Shown here in pieces: positions 1 through 13,353 of a stretch of DNA of 64,000 nucleotides. Under the pieces are notes generated by a model, which was given only the letters and a program-made list of their open reading frames with translations, had not been told where the DNA came from and searched no databases. How positions within the stretch are numbered: position 1 is the first letter of the stretch; every line of letters begins with the position of its first letter. The DNA is taken from the NCBI GenBank assembly GCA_025738555.1, contig JAOVFP010000022.1, forward strand, positions 1,860,001-1,924,000, given 5' to 3'. This DNA is from Cyathus striatus. Its lineage: Eukaryota > Basidiomycota > Agaricomycetes > Agaricales > Nidulariaceae. The position numbers and the translations under genes are program-made.

Positions 1-1938
1 ATTTCATCGCATAGCTGGAATGCGTAGTCCAGCATTGTCGATTGCATAGAAGAAGCAGAAATAAGCGAGCGGGGATGCTTGAGCAGTCGTACAAGGACTT
101 TCCACACAAGCTGCAAAAGCTTCCATTTCTCCTTCAATCGATCATATACAGGCTTCATCCGCTCTCCACTAGAATCAATAACCACCGGCTGCCCCGTTAT
201 CCCCACACCCACATCCAGCTCCCCCCTCGCACCTCACGTCCGCAAGAATCATAATCATAATCTGCAACATCGTTTCATCCGGCACACTGAATTCAAACAG
301 CTTAAACATCTTCAGCACATATCCCCCCTCCGACAAATTGTTGATATCTGTGTCACCTTCCACGCGCCTCAAAGGACGATCGAAGAACCCTTTCACATCG
401 TCCCCTGCGTTCCGTATGCGGATGAACATCTCAAGGTAGTGGTTTCTCACATCGGGGTGCAGAATCGAGTCGCTGTTCAGGTGCCTTATAGCAAGGGGAG
501 ACAGGATGTCTTTGTGCAAAGGATCGGATTCCGCGTGAGGGAGGGAGGTATGCGGGCCTTTATTCCACCTGTGGAAATGGAGTAACCAGTCCAGGCTATC
601 CATCTCACCACTTGTTGACGATTCAACCCTCTCATCCCCAGGCGTGCGGGATAGAGCACGGAGAGCATCCATGGCAACGCTCACGTCCAGATCCAACAAA
701 CACGGACGAATAACATACGTAGCATTCACGCCTAATGGTAACTTTCGACTAGCCCACTGCAGCCCGCGAATCGTATCATACGCACTGACATGCTGCCCGT
801 CCTTAGACTCAGCCTCTGGATCGGATTTGTCCCGCGTATATCTCCAATACAGATCAAACCCCTCCCAAGAGGGATCTTCCACAATTTGTCCTCATACCAC
901 CACCAGGAGAGGTACCATTTCTTCATGTTCGTCATTATGTCTTGAATATTCACGAGAATGGTGACCTGGCGGCGAAGCCGGGGACGTGATTTTTCGGGGT
1001 CAGAACAGGAAGAGAAAGAGGGTGTGGTTGAGCTAGAAGAGCTGGATGGGGGAGAAGGGGGAACCCAGCGTTTTAATAAGCGCTCAAAAATGCGCGCGCC
1101 TAAAGGTAGTATGCGTGCGCTGAGGAGCCATGTGAGAGTTGATGAGACGGAAGAACCCTCATGGTCTCATGAGACTTGTAAGGACACCGCGGGACGCGCA
1201 GTAGATTCTCGCTCAGCGGAATCAGGAACTGATGATAGTTGTCAATGCAACCAATACCAACGTTAGCGCGAGAAAGGCTCTGGCTACGCCTGCGACTTCT
1301 GTTGACGTTCCAGAGGAGGATTAGGAGGCCCACGAAGAAGAGTACGAGGGCAGTTTGTAGAAGTAATGGAAGGGCGTAGAGGATTTTCTGAACATGCCAG
1401 CTTTTTAAGCCTTCATGCAACATCTGCCGCAATGCTAGAGCTTCCTTTGGCGCGGGATTCGATCCGCGCTCGTACTCGCGCAACCACTGTATGACGAGGA
1501 TGCCGATTATAGCCATTATTACGCTCAGAACGAGACTGAGGGACCAGACGATCATTGTTGATGTGGACTTGCCACTCTGCAGGATGGATGGATGGATGGA
1601 TGGATGGAAGGGTGGGGGCACGAAGGGGGCTTGCAAAGTTGTGTTTGTGCCAGCAGATAGTTGTGTCGAGAGGTGCGGGAGAGCGAGGTAAGAGAGATCT
1701 TGGGAATTTGGTTGGAGCCATTGGCAGGATTCGACAGCGAAGGTGGTGACTATGGCTGAGACCAGACTGTAGATGATGAGCATAAAGTTGAGGAACATTA
1801 GGATGTGACACCAAGATGAGCAGATTAGGGATTTCATTGGTCCTTCCCCGACATAACGCCTTATTGTGCCGTCTCACCAGCTCGTAACAGTCCTTCCAAG
1901 GGTCTTTCTTTCGCTCCAGAGGAAACTTGGGCTTATCG
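1..1938 (-). pseudogene. DUF6535 membrane protein relic, copy A (3' end outside window)
   Basis: Minus-strand copy of a fungal DUF6535 protein, a multi-pass membrane family of unknown function. The N-terminal motif WKDCYELVRRHNKALC is followed by an intron, then membrane segments around AIVTTFAVES, MIVWSLSLVLSVIMAIIGIL and LLLQTALVLFFVGLLILLW, with the family signature KEALALRQMLHEGL between them. The C-terminal half (about 175-880) is soluble and matches copies B, C, D and E. Compared with copy D, two bases are missing just after LLWNVN, which breaks the frame. A second frame change near 225 (after MIMILADV) is shared with copy D. The C-terminus continues beyond base 1. No methionine start is clear because the 5' end is joined to a P450 fragment. 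Confidence 0.75.
1582..1608. repeat. GGAT microsatellite inside DUF6535 copy A
   Basis: About six GGAT units in tandem. On the minus strand they expand the extracellular-type loop of the DUF6535 relic into a HPSIHPSIHPSI tract that is absent from copy D, so the repeat grew after the copies separated. Confidence 0.85.
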
Positions 1939-2365
1939 AACTTCCTCGCGCAGCTTTTGGCCCGACGTCCGGATGTTGAGTGAGGAAGTATTGCAGAATG
2001 TGAGTTTGCTGCGATCAACTCGCGTAAGCGTAAGCACGTTCAACACGTTGTCACTGGATCGAAACCACGATCAGCCTGCGGTTCTTATCCCCCACCAAGA
2101 GAAAAAACATACTCGAAGCAAACAGTTCAACGTCTCTCCCGCTCTCCACGTTCCCTTCTTACTATCCTGCACCATCTTCCCCCGTAATCCTCTCAAGTAC
2201 TGTGTCCAAATATGTCCTTCACAATACATATAGGCGCCTTCGATTTGCCTTCGAATATCTCAGCGAGAGGCCAGAACTACCCCTTTCGCCCTCCGCCCGC
2301 ACGTGGGCGATTACTTCTTTCCTGGTGTGGAGTAATGTGATGATAGATTGTTCAGGGAACGGAGA
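1939..2365 (-). pseudogene. cytochrome P450 fragment A (mid-region only)
   Basis: Minus-strand remnant homologous to the middle of the P450 at 60103-62739. Near 2000-1940 it reads YFLTQHP followed in another frame by KLREEV, matching YFLIQHPEAAKKLREEV of that copy. Before it are equivalents of the DPVLVKDEVLNVLIA segment, and PEQS...EV.A..R..G lies near 2360-2300. Several frames are needed, so it is not functional. It lacks the N-terminal anchor, the ExxR helix and the haem-binding region. Homology stops abruptly after KLREEV, where DUF6535 copy A begins (about 1938). Confidence 0.6.
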
Positions 2366-2880
2366 AAGGTGGTAAAGGGGGTATGGTTTCGGGAGATGCA
2401 TGGAGGGTGGAGATATGAGAGGTACGTGGAGTTGGGATCGCAGACCCGAACAGGAAGGCGGTGCCAAAGCTGTAATAACATATGCGCTATTCGGCTTGGG
2501 AAGATACAATTCTTCCCAGACAATGTTCCCCGCAGCATCCAACATAACACACTCTAACTCTTCCCTTCCTCCATCTGCCCCTCGTGCAACATCTCATCTG
2601 GAGGAGAAGCCTTCGGCTGAGAGCTATGGATGGCAGACGGAACAGATTGTACACTGATGCAATTGTAAGTGTGGTACAGGACATCGTCGAGAGATTGAGT
2701 TGACGCTGGGAACAGATGTAGTTGATCACGTAATGCAGCGTGCAGCAAATGTACATAAAGACCACGGTATTGAAGCTGGCCGCTGATAATGCGGGGATCG
2801 AAAGAGGACTTGATAAGGGCACGACAAATGACAGAGGCCAGCAAGCCTACGAGCCTAAGCCAAAAGGTAGGCACTGCTCA
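2366..2880 (-). other. unrecognised coding-like relic
   Basis: Minus-strand open stretches read as protein: one contains DPRIISGQLQYRGLYVHLLH, the next frame contains MLDAAGNIVWEELYLPKP and ITALAPPSCSGL. The amino-acid composition looks coding, and the two segments join only with a frame change near 2555, so it is probably a decayed gene or exons separated by a missed intron. I do not recognise the family. It lies between the NMNAT-like relic and the P450 fragment on the same strand. Confidence 0.3.
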
Positions 2881-2891
2881 GCCTCCCAGCC

Positions 2892-3802
2892 CTACGCATC
2901 ATCCACCTTTAGCAGATACAGCTCTTCCTGCTCAAAGTACCCCGCCACGTCCTCCGTAACCCAATCTCTCCACCCCTCCTTATCCCTACGCTCCTCCTCG
3001 CTACCATATCCATGCTTTCGAATATCAGTACGTATAGCACTTGAGCTGAACTCTGCCTCCCTCTCGCCGATATCGATGAGCTTGATACTGCCATTGGCTA
3101 AGAATGGCCGAGCAAGCTTAAGTGGTTCTATTTCTTCATCTGAGGGGGCGTCGGTGGGAAGACCTTCGGCTGGGGATGACCTTACCCCTTCTGAGGGAGG
3201 TACAGAAGCCAACGAGGACGAGAGGGTGTGAAGCTCGGAGAAGGCCTCATTCTGCGCCTCGCACACAAAGAGCCTCAGCCTGTTCAAAGAACTTCCCTAA
3301 ATCCTCTATCATATACTAGTAAGCGCCATAATGCCGCATGCAAACAGCCTCTCGAGAGTATCCATCCCGAAGAGGAACGTCAAACTGAAGTTGGCTGAAA
3401 ATCCATCCACTCACCGCAAGCTAATCATCAAGGAACGCTTTCAGCACCCGCTGTTTCCCAGCGAGCGTAGATTCATTGATAATGGCAATCGCACTGTTGT
3501 ACTCCCCCTGCTTCACATCCGCGCCCAAATGCGCATCATCTCCAGCTGCTGGAGGTACATTATGTCTCCAGGTGAGACGGACTTGTCTGCTTTTCGGATC
3601 GGACTGAGAGAAGAAGGATTGCGGCATCATAGTTCTCCTGTGCTGCGTCTGGTGTTGCAGATGAGAGGGATGGGTAGAGAGTGTTCGCGAGCGCTAGATG
3701 CGCATGGGTAGGAAGGTTGAAAGAGTCTAAGGCGCTTATTCTTAGGTTTTGCTCCGATCCTGGGGCTGCCTGGTGGAAGAAGATGAGGCTGGGAGAGGCC
3801 AC
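2892..3802 (-). pseudogene. NMNAT/POF1-like nucleotidyltransferase pseudogene
   Basis: Resembles the fungal nicotinamide-mononucleotide adenylyltransferase-like (POF1-type) family, which would join a mononucleotide to AMP in NAD-related metabolism. The N-terminus reads RISALDSFNLPTHAHLALAN, close to the family's SFNPPTxxH nucleotide-binding motif. Then come YDAAILLLSV, an out-of-frame PGDIMYLQQLEMMR, AIAIINESTLAGKQRVLKAF, an out-of-frame TFLFGMDTLERLF, and a C-terminus with SSSAIR...GWRDWVTEDVAGYFEQEELY, matching the usual SSxxIR and GVxxYIxxEGLY ends. At least three frame changes and an in-frame stop after KAFLDD are needed, more than introns can explain. Function is inferred from motifs only. 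Confidence 0.65.
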
Positions 3803-4804
3803 CCCTCGTGCGTGGTATATATCAATTCAATACGTGGCGATGAACGTCCCTTCTGAAGTTTGTGTAGGAGTGTGAGGGCGGTTTGTTAGAACCTCATCGT
3901 AGTTGTTGCAACGATTGGACCGGATTGCGAAGACGCCGAAGATGAAAGATCTTTAAGTCGTAGAACTCGGAGTTGACATTAATGATTAGGAGCTGATGGA
4001 CAGCTGTTCATTGTAGTGAAGATTCGAAAGAACCTAAACCATGTAAATTATAGACAGTAGATGCATGAATGGAAGGTCGATGTCGTGCTTACTCGCTGTC
4101 CCATCTATGACATTTCTTATCCTCGCCAGAGTTCAATACACAATACTGTTGATAACCTTCAAGTTGTCTCTCGGGAGAAGAGAAATCCTGGCAGTAAAAT
4201 TTGTCAAAGTTTGAGGTCGATCAAATGTCGACTTGAAGCTCCGTACGTGAAGCGTTTGGTAACGGTGGTAACCTGTAAAGTAAACAAAGAACATGCAACA
4301 GTTGAAGACGCTCGCGGCCAACGGCTCTCGTGAACACATTCTATAGATGCCAAATTAACGCCAAATCACTCCTTCTCCGAGCCTTTTTCTAATTATACTA
4401 CTTATCATCATTCTCTCCGTCCATCTTGCCATTCCTAGAGCCGAGAAAGTTACGCCAATGTGTGCAAACCTGTCAACAGGCATGGGCGCTGCAGCGGCAC
4501 ATCACTATTCCAACATTGTTCCGGAGGTTCTCACTGGGGTCCTGCGGTACGATGGCAAAGGAATACTAGTACATAACCGTATTTTAAAGAACGCCACACT
4601 CGTACTTACATTAAATATATTCTTTTGAAATTTGCAAGATCCAGTCATCTCATCCACGATAGTTCGTCACCGTTCATTTCGTAGTTCCAAAATCTTATAT
4701 AATGGGAACGAGTTCAACGCTACCGACCAAATTTTATCCCATTGCACCATCCTGACTTAAGCCTAACTGTAACATCTGAACGTTTAACTCGCAACTTCTC
4801 GATA
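3803..4804. promoter_or_regulatory. intergenic region with promoter of the DUF6535-HEAT gene
   Basis: About 1 kb without convincing coding sequence between the diverging NMNAT-like relic and the large plus-strand gene. A TATA-like stretch (CTTATATAATGGG) lies at about 4694-4706, roughly 100 bases before the ATG at 4805, and pyrimidine-rich sequence follows. Nothing else is recognisable. Confidence 0.35.
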
Positions 4805-7800
4805 ATGGAATCCGCTCAAAGCGATGTAAGCACATTCACACATTCTTGTTCTTGCGCATCTTTACCACATGTTTACTGCGTGGTTTTAGATTTCCAAGGG
4901 TGCAGGTTACGATGCTGAAGCAGCTGAGCCTGCAAGAACGAAGTCACCTACCGAGTCGAAACGTGACGTCAAACATGGCCAGAAAGAAGAAGAGAGCTGG
5001 GAAAAGCAATTCAGGCCAGACGCAAAGATATGGGAACTCTACCTGAAAGATGCAGAGGAGGAAGCAAAGGAAAGAGCTGAGCTGTGGAAGACAGGTTTGG
5101 ACTCCCTTCTTATATTCGTAAGTACTTTACGTTAATTATTTTCAAGACAATCGAAAACCTAACTTTCTCTCAGGCAGGTCTCTTCGCTGGTATTGTGTCT
5201 GCCTTCGTCGTAGATGGGAGCAATGTATCGCAGCAAAGCAGTGTCGGTGGTGCATCTAATGTTTCCCCATCGGCAGTCTCTCTATGGGTCGAAGGACTAT
5301 GGCTTACTAGTCTCCTTGTAACGCTTTCCTGCGCAGTGATGGGGGTCCTAGCCAAAGCATGGATTGCCAAGTTTATCCCAATCAGCAGTAAGCGAGGAGC
5401 GAAAGACGCTTATGATCGGTGCATTCTTGATAAGAGAGCAAAGCACTGGCATTTAGAAAAGATCATTATGTTCATCCCACTCCTCCTGCAAATCGCAGCC
5501 TTCTTATTCACGGTCGGAGTGGCTATCCGATCATTTGATGCTAATCCCCGGATTGGCAAACTGGTAATCGTCCTGGTTAGCATGGGAGTGGCCGGCTACT
5601 TGGCCATTACAATGATTCCCGTATATTATCCAACATCTCCTTTCCAAACACCACTCTCCGACCTATTTATTCTCATCAAGAATCTTCTCAATTGGAAGGT
5701 TAATTTAAATGAAGCACCTAATGGGTGGTCGGAGAATTCGATTGAAGGGGAACTAGCTGACATTTGGCTGAGAAAACTTATGAAGTCTTCGAAAGCTTCA
5801 CATGTAGTCGAGGCAATTGCTGAACTGACAAACCAGTGGCCTAGCCTTGAGCCAAAGTGGCGCACTTATTTCAGCGAATCTGCCAGCCCAATTATTATCG
5901 CGCGTCGGCTTCAAGAATACACGAGAGATGGACTTCACCACAGAGCGGATAAAAACGAAGAACTCTGCTATCACCTTGAGTCTCTATTACACCTCGCACA
6001 TCATTATGAAGAATCTTCAGATCACTACCCAACTGAATCACGCCTTTTCAAAGGACTTACCAATGCTCTAAGTCCTGCTGGACCTTTGCGTAATTGGAAC
6101 GTTTTTCAAGAAGATGTTCGGCCATTGGCATTCAGCCTCCGCACTCATATAATGATTATATCAAGGAATTCCAAAAGTTCGTTGGTTACTGACATGGCCC
6201 CTTCGGAAGTCGAGGGTAAACCATGGGAAATCATGACTCGCAAAGTACAACCTCGTCACAGGCTTAATTTTCTCATCGCGTCATGCAGAGGGCTTGTTAA
6301 AGGTGAGAGACATACACGAACTGTCAGCTCGTTTGTGTTATCGCTCTCGCTAGCAAATGGTACCTTCAATCTTCGAGTTCGATATATAGTACTAATATGC
6401 TATCTATAGCTGCTCAGGCAGGAATGACAAACGAATGGAGCGGAGAAGTGATTGAACCGAAGATAGCAGAAGCGAAAACACTGGCAAAGCAGTATCTTGA
6501 AATACTATTTGATGAAATCGGTGTGCAGGTTTTTATTTTAATTGATTAGAATTAACTAAAAAATTTCGTGGTGTAGCCACAAAGTGGGAGGCTATGGTAG
6601 TTAATGACGACACTAACATCTCGAATACTGACACGAGTCAAGGTTGAAATTTTTAACGCCCGTAATAATCGTGGCTCATGAAATTTAACAGAATCTCCAG
6701 GGGAAATTAATCATCCGGAGTCAATAAATGTCATTTCCAGTATTACTTCACTTCTATCGCACAGTGACAACGCCCTTCGCATTCATGCAATCTGGGTAAT
6801 CGGTACGTTCGCTGCATCTAACGTACTTACCCTCTTCTGACAAAACATTTTCGTTGTTTTAGGAAGCTTACCAGTTGATGTAACTCGGCGCTTGAACTTT
6901 AACAGACTCATTGAAATGATGCTGAGCGACCCTGATAAATACATCAGAAGTACTGTCCTGGATACTTTGAAGAGTACTTTTCACATTCTATTTTAACTAT
7001 ACGATAATGATGTATCTGTTACAGAAACTGACATAAACATCTCAGTAAAGGAGCAAATGGCTACCGCTCTTTTATCACATGACGACTACAACTTTCGCAT
7101 TGAAGCTATCCAGATAATAGGTAAAATTTTATGTCTCGTGTCATTCCCAATACCAATTTATCTTTTTAGTACACTTGCCGAATGACGTAATCCAGCGCTT
7201 CATCCCCAAACTTACCAATACGATGTTAAGAGACACTCACAAAGATGTCCGGACCAATGTCCTTGACACTTTGGTAAACTTGAAAAGTACTCATAGTCTT
7301 GTGAATTCATAGTTGGTAAAACTTTACTGATGTTCCTTTGCAGATACGAAGCTAAATCACATCGTGGATAAGCATATAACAATAATATTTCTGAACGAAT
7401 TGGGAAAAGAAAACGATGTATCTCTGCTGAAAGTCCTGGATTCGCTGCGAGACATTGTGGAACACTTTAACAGCTCTCGCCCGGTATCTAATTGCGCAAC
7501 TGATAATTCGGAACCGCTAGAGACATTTGTTGCCAGTTTGATAAATCTGTTAACAATGTTGCCTTTGATAAACGAGAATGAGAAGGTTTGCAAAACCGGG
7601 AATGAATTACTACAAGGCCTGTTTAAATATGGTATATTCCTTACATATCAATAACTTCATTATATTTACGTTGTGCATGGGTTGTAGGACAACTGCAATC
7701 CAAAATAAAGTCGGCAATGGCAAACTCAGTGGAGACAGCTCTTGGAAAGCTATGGATCGAATGGACCAGACTTCTTAGAATTATAAACAATGCGCTACAA

Positions 7801-10800
7801 TTTTTAGACGACGGTAGGTGACACCTATATTTCACTGAAGGTTATAAAGAATTGAAATGTTGCCAAGTTAAAATATTTATTCCGCAAGATCAAATGGCAG
7901 ATTCTGTTGAAACTTGGATCAACATCATTATTATAGACCGTATATTTTATTCACGGCCTTCTTTTTTAAACTCTAGACCGAGAGTATCATACTACGCTGA
8001 GAGATGGCTGATGGATTTTCTTTTCGAAACCAAGGCTGAAAACAGTGAACAATCACCAAATGACGACCATTATTGTAAAGACTACAATGATTGTGTACAA
8101 ACGTTGCAACGTCTGGTGGCCCCGAATGACAACGGTTTGTAATTATTGTTTTAATTTAATATTTTATATGACATGATGCCTATAGATAGGTGGAGAAATA
8201 CAATTCAGGAGAAAATATCAACCCATCTGGAGCAGAAGCTGAAGTCTGAAGACTCCAGAACTCGAATTATTGCCATTAAATTATGCCAACAAACATCACG
8301 GATACCAGAACTTGTTGAAATGGGAATAACAGATCCCGACCCCGATGTTCAAGTAGAATCTGTGAAACAGCTGAAGGTTCTTATTCACGGCCAAAATGGT
8401 GAGCAGATATAAAATGATTGTGTTATGAGGGACTATCTAAATATTTTTCTGATAGCAGATAGTGATGTGCTGGAAAAGGCCAAATCAAAGATTTTGCCTG
8501 AGCTTGATCAGATTTTGGGAAAAAATGTAGTAAAATCAAGGTCACTTTTTGGTATCACTCGAACACTCCGCGAAATACGTGCACAACAAGCAGAATTTGA
8601 TCTACAGATTTCATGGATCAGCTTTTTAGGATCATTGGCAGAGAAAAGTGAGTATTTATCGTACTTCTCTCTGCTTTAAATTGCCAACTATTTTCAGTTG
8701 AATTTCCTGAATGCATTACTAGGTTGATTGATAATGCAATCAATACCTCAAGTGATGAAATCCGTGCTGAGGCTGTGAATTCGTTGATGCCTCTTAACTT
8801 CAATGGTAAGTACTATAATTGCAAAGCGTCTGGATGGTACTTATAATCGGTTACTTACGTAATCTAACAAGCGGTAATGACTATCCTGCTAAAGGGACCT
8901 CAATGCTTTGATCTGCAAGCAAGTCAAGTAACTGATAAGCTCATAGCGCAGAAGATCCTCGAGTGGCTTCAAGACTCCGATCTGGACACACGTTTACTCT
9001 GTGTGCAAGCCTTGAAGAAAGTTTTTACTGATCTTAACTCAGGTTTGCAAGCTCTTCTAGGACGACATTACACTAATGCAAGTGTTTTTTGCAGACAAGC
9101 TTCGTGAAGTTATAAGTCCAATATTATCCCATATGACTGTACCGGCCGACAAAAACTGGCATATTCGTAGAGAGTGGGTCGGAATATTCGCTGTATTGGT
9201 TACAAAAGGTGCACGAAATGCTTTTATTACACTAGCTTTCATCATTAAAGGCTCCTCTTTAGGTATAAATGTTCGAAATTCAATAACAGTAATCGGAACA
9301 TTGGCAAATACGAGCACTGAATCTAATGAACATGTCCGTCGTCAAGCAGTTTTATCGCTGTCCTCTCTAATTATGTCTAATGGTTGGTGGCTACCTGGGG
9401 TATAACATTGTGTGCGATATTCATGATTTTTATTTAGGCGAGCTCCCAGATATTGAAAATTCATTTCAAATAATCGTGAAGGCGGCAAAGGAGGACACAG
9501 ATGAGCATATTCGCCTTCAAGCAGTACGATCCTTGAAGTCTATTATTAAAATTCTTAACGGTCAGTGACTCTAGTTTCGCACAGTACATCTCTGTCTTCA
9601 AGTAAATTTAACTATCGATTGACTGATCAATTCTTGAAAACCACAGAAAACATGCTTGGAGACTTTTCTAAAACGATGCTACCCCATAAGCTACTCGACT
9701 CCAACTGGGAAATTCGTATGGGGTGGGTTAGGTTATACACCTGTTTGGCTAGACGGAGTAGGTGCCAGGACATTTGTGCACTATTATTCATAGCTGATTA
9801 CAATTCTGAAGAAGTTTATGGTTCAATACCGCTTTTAATCGACACTGCGAAGGAGGATGGCGATGAAGATGTTCGCATTAAAGCTGTGGAAAGTCTTATT
9901 TCTTTAATAGAAAATGATAGTGAGTACATCTTATAACATACAATGGTATCCTTACTATACCTGCAGAAGAACTTCAAATTCAAGAAATGGCAAAGGAAAT
10001 TCTGTTGGGTACCACAGTAGCAGAAAATAACGAAGTTAAGGTGAACTTAGAATGGATCAGGTTATGTGTTGCACTGGGTCAACAAAGTATGTTCACTGTT
10101 ACAGTGACGTGTGTTTGAGCTTTATACTAAAGGATGTTTGAAAGAGATTGTAAACTCAATAGAAAAGATCTTCAAACTTGCAATAGAAATCAACAGTACT
10201 CGAAGAACACGAGTTGAAGCAGTGAACTACTTAATTACCCTAATAAAATCTGACCGTGGGTGCTATCATTGTTTCTTATCATTACTCATTACTTTACTTA
10301 TTTAGAAAGACTTCATGAATCCATAAAACATGATATGTTGTCTGATGTTACGGTGACAGCAGAATCTGACAGCGATGTTCGAATAGGATGGGTCATGTTA
10401 CTATGTCTTCTAGCTCAGCGAGGTAAGTTTACTGATGAACTACGGCATTATCCTTCAGTTGATCTAAGATAATGGAAGGAGTTCAAAATACATTTACAAC
10501 GATTATGAAGATGGCCAGTGAGGACCTCGATGAAGGCGTTCGCTTAGAGGCAGCAAAATCTTTAATCTCTCTAATTAAAGACGACGGTATGTAATCACCT
10601 GCGTGAATAACCTCCAGCACGTTGAGCTTTCACGTAGATAAAATTTCAGAGTCTGTGAGACAAGCACTATCCAATATAGATTTGCCACAAGACTCCGGGC
10701 AGGAAGCTCGCAAGGAATGGGTTAAACTATTCGCTGCCATGGCTCGACGAAGTACGTGTGGAGCAGTTTATTTTACGTGTTGAAGTATATAAACGATCAA

Positions 10801-13353
10801 GTAGGAATCCAAAATTCATTACCAAGAATCGTCAAAATGGCCAAAGAGGACAGCGATGAAGATGTACGCAGTGAAGCCGTGCAGTCTCTACTGGATTATT
10901 CAACCAGGAATGATGGTAAGTGACTCAGCGTTAGTAAGTCATCTTATCGTTACAAGTGTCTATTTTATAGAAACAATACAAGAGTTCTCCCAATTAGTAT
11001 TTCCTACAGCCGCTACAGAAGTTCTGCGCGAAGAAGATGAGAATATTCGTAAGAAATGGGTGGAGCTGTTCACTGTCCTGGCACAATTACAAATAAGTAA
11101 TACATTAATCATCATGATTGATGGCATGTCTTTGTTTCTGCCAATATCTAATGTTGTAATATAAACAGGTCTACAAAGTTCGTTGTCTATAATCATCACA
11201 ATGGCAAAAGAAGACGCTGCAGAAAATATCCGTCTGGAGGCTTTGAGTTCGTTGAAGACCATATTAACTAGGGGTGCTGGTTAGTAACGCTTATCATACA
11301 GCATGGATCATAGTTTCCAAAAATTTCATTTCTCCGCATTTAGATCAAGAAAGCTTCATAAAGGCAATTTCTTCTGTGAACGTGGAGTTTTATTTAAACG
11401 ATCTGAACGATCCTTCCAATCATGTGTGTTTGGAGTGGGTTGAGCTAATGGAGCTCCTTCTTCCAGTGGGTAGGGGTTATTTTACTTCACGTTGTTTTCC
11501 AGGACTGATTCAAACAACATTAAATTAAGCGGAGTTGAATATAATTACCAAGTTGTCGAATGTTTCAGCTGCCCACAAGAATGATGATGTTCAGAACAGC
11601 GCCGTGAAGTCAATTTTTAAACAGTATTTGCATAGTAAGCGAGTTCAGATTTTTTTACCGTGGTATATTACCACTCAATACTATATCACTAGGTCCTACT
11701 AATACCTCATATATATCAAATCTTTCGGAAAAGATAGTATCAGGATTAAAGGAACAGGACTTCCAGGTTCGTACCCGTGCCATTAAAGCAGTTCAGTTTG
11801 TCTCGAGATTGGACGTAACGGATAAAGGTGTTACCACATATCAATAAACATCCTTGGAATATATAACTAATTTTATTTTAAATGCAGTGGAGTTCCGGGA
11901 CTCCATTATATACTTCGTAGTACCAGAAATTCTGAAAATATCCATGAACGAAGAAGGCGATATACAGAGAGAGGCAGAATCTACTCTTGAACTTATCAGG
12001 AAATTTGAAACCGGTTGCGTACTGCCTCTTCTATAAATTTTCTCATCTTACACCTAACTAGAAAAAATCTCATGCTACATTATCTCCACACTGCCCTTTC
12101 TTCTAACCTATGTCCGAAATAAGAAAGGAAAAGAGTTCATAGTAACAAGCTATGCTCAAAGTTGTAAATGGCACTTTTGTGCGATTCATCACCTTAATAT
12201 CATAAACCGCTTCTCTAACAAACACCCTACTAGTAAATGCTCAAGATAGTAACATTGTGATCTCATCTGTGCAAAGTTTGACGTCGGAGATGAAGAATCG
12301 GCGACATGACTATGTACATGCCACAGCTTCCGAGGTACTCACGTACATTTACAAAGAGTATGGTACGGACAATATACTATGTATGCATTATTGGCGTGAA
12401 ATGTTCTGACTTACGTACCGATAATTAGGGAAATCTCACCCCCAAATTATTGAAGATACCATTACGGATATAATTGAAATTGCGTTGGAGACAAAGGGTC
12501 AGCTAGAAGTTAGGAAACTGGCGTTGAACTTAATTGTTCTGATTTGGAATGTTGGCAGTGAGCTGAACGTGTCCTGTTTTCTATTCCAAGTTTCTAAGGG
12601 CCAGTTTTAGACAAAAAGGATCTGGAAGATATCATGCGGTACCAGCCCCAGTTTATGTTACTTCTTGAAAATAAAGACCTCAAAGATTCTGCTGTCCAAT
12701 TGATATCTCTGATAGCAAAGGACCCAAACAGTGAGTATCCTTTGCTTGGAATCTCTTTTAGCACCGTGACAGCACATCAACTCTTTGCTCTAGTACGCAA
12801 GGCTATCCTAGTTCAGATAATTTCCTTGAGCACAACACAAGAGACCAAATCTTACAGGGGGTATATTACTCTTCTTTCGAGACTTATCCTCGATCGTACG
12901 TGGACAGAGATTTTTCGTACATATGGTGGTTTCTCTGACACGAGTCTAATTATAGAGCGTTTAACCAAAGAACCAACTGATTATGTGGTCATGCTGCTTG
13001 CATGTACGTTGGTGAAGCAACCGAGTCTGGTGCACCTGAGATTCCAAGTGGTTAGTGCGTTATGGCGCAATTATAGAAAGGAAAGGGGAGATATGAAAGG
13101 AAGTATTCCGTCCGAGCTCGTGGATTGGTTCACACATGCCCTGTTCGGACGTCATGCCACTAAAGCCGAGGTGGACACATGGTGCGAGATGAGTTCGAAG
13201 TGGCTTCCCAATGCGAAGGCCAGTAAAATAGCTACCTCGGGGGAAGGAAATAAAAAGTCCAAAGAGATAGGCGTGCAGGCTACACCGGTGGCAACTAGTG
13301 AAGACTCTATACCAGTGGATTCCACAAGGGAAAAGCAAGGTTCTGCGTCGTAG
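4805..13353 (+). CDS. DUF6535 membrane domain fused to a long HEAT-like repeat solenoid, about 30 or more exons
   Basis: The ATG at 4805 opens a 21-bp first exon (MESAQSD). Exon 2 (4890-5117) ends in KTGLDSLLIF, exon 3 (5174-6302) starts AGLFAGIVSAFVVDG. Together these give a complete DUF6535 domain with four hydrophobic segments (AGLFAGIVSAFVV, LWLTSLLVTLSCAVMGVLAK, IIMFIPLLLQIAAFLFTVGV, KLVIVLVSMGVAGYLAI). From 6410 to about 12600 short exons of about 70-250 bp encode helical repeats. Two kinds alternate for much of this: NEHVRRQAVLSLSSLI, DEDVRIKAVESLISLI or NIRLEALSSLKTIL, and DVRIGWVMLLCLLAQR, EARKEWVKLFAAMARR or NIRKKWVELFTVLAQL. The last exon ends RLTKEPTDYVVMLLACTLV...REKQGSAS with stop TAG at 13351-13353. 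No inactivating change was seen, but exon joins between about 7.6-8.9 kb and 12.0-12.3 kb are approximate. Probably a membrane-anchored scaffold; function unknown. Confidence 0.8.

Noticed and set aside
225..260. Intron to explain the frame change shared by DUF6535 copies A and D
   Set aside because: A GTGAGG donor exists, but splicing to the nearest acceptor in copy D gives an early stop; a frameshift older than the duplication fits better, though an unrecognised intron remains possible.
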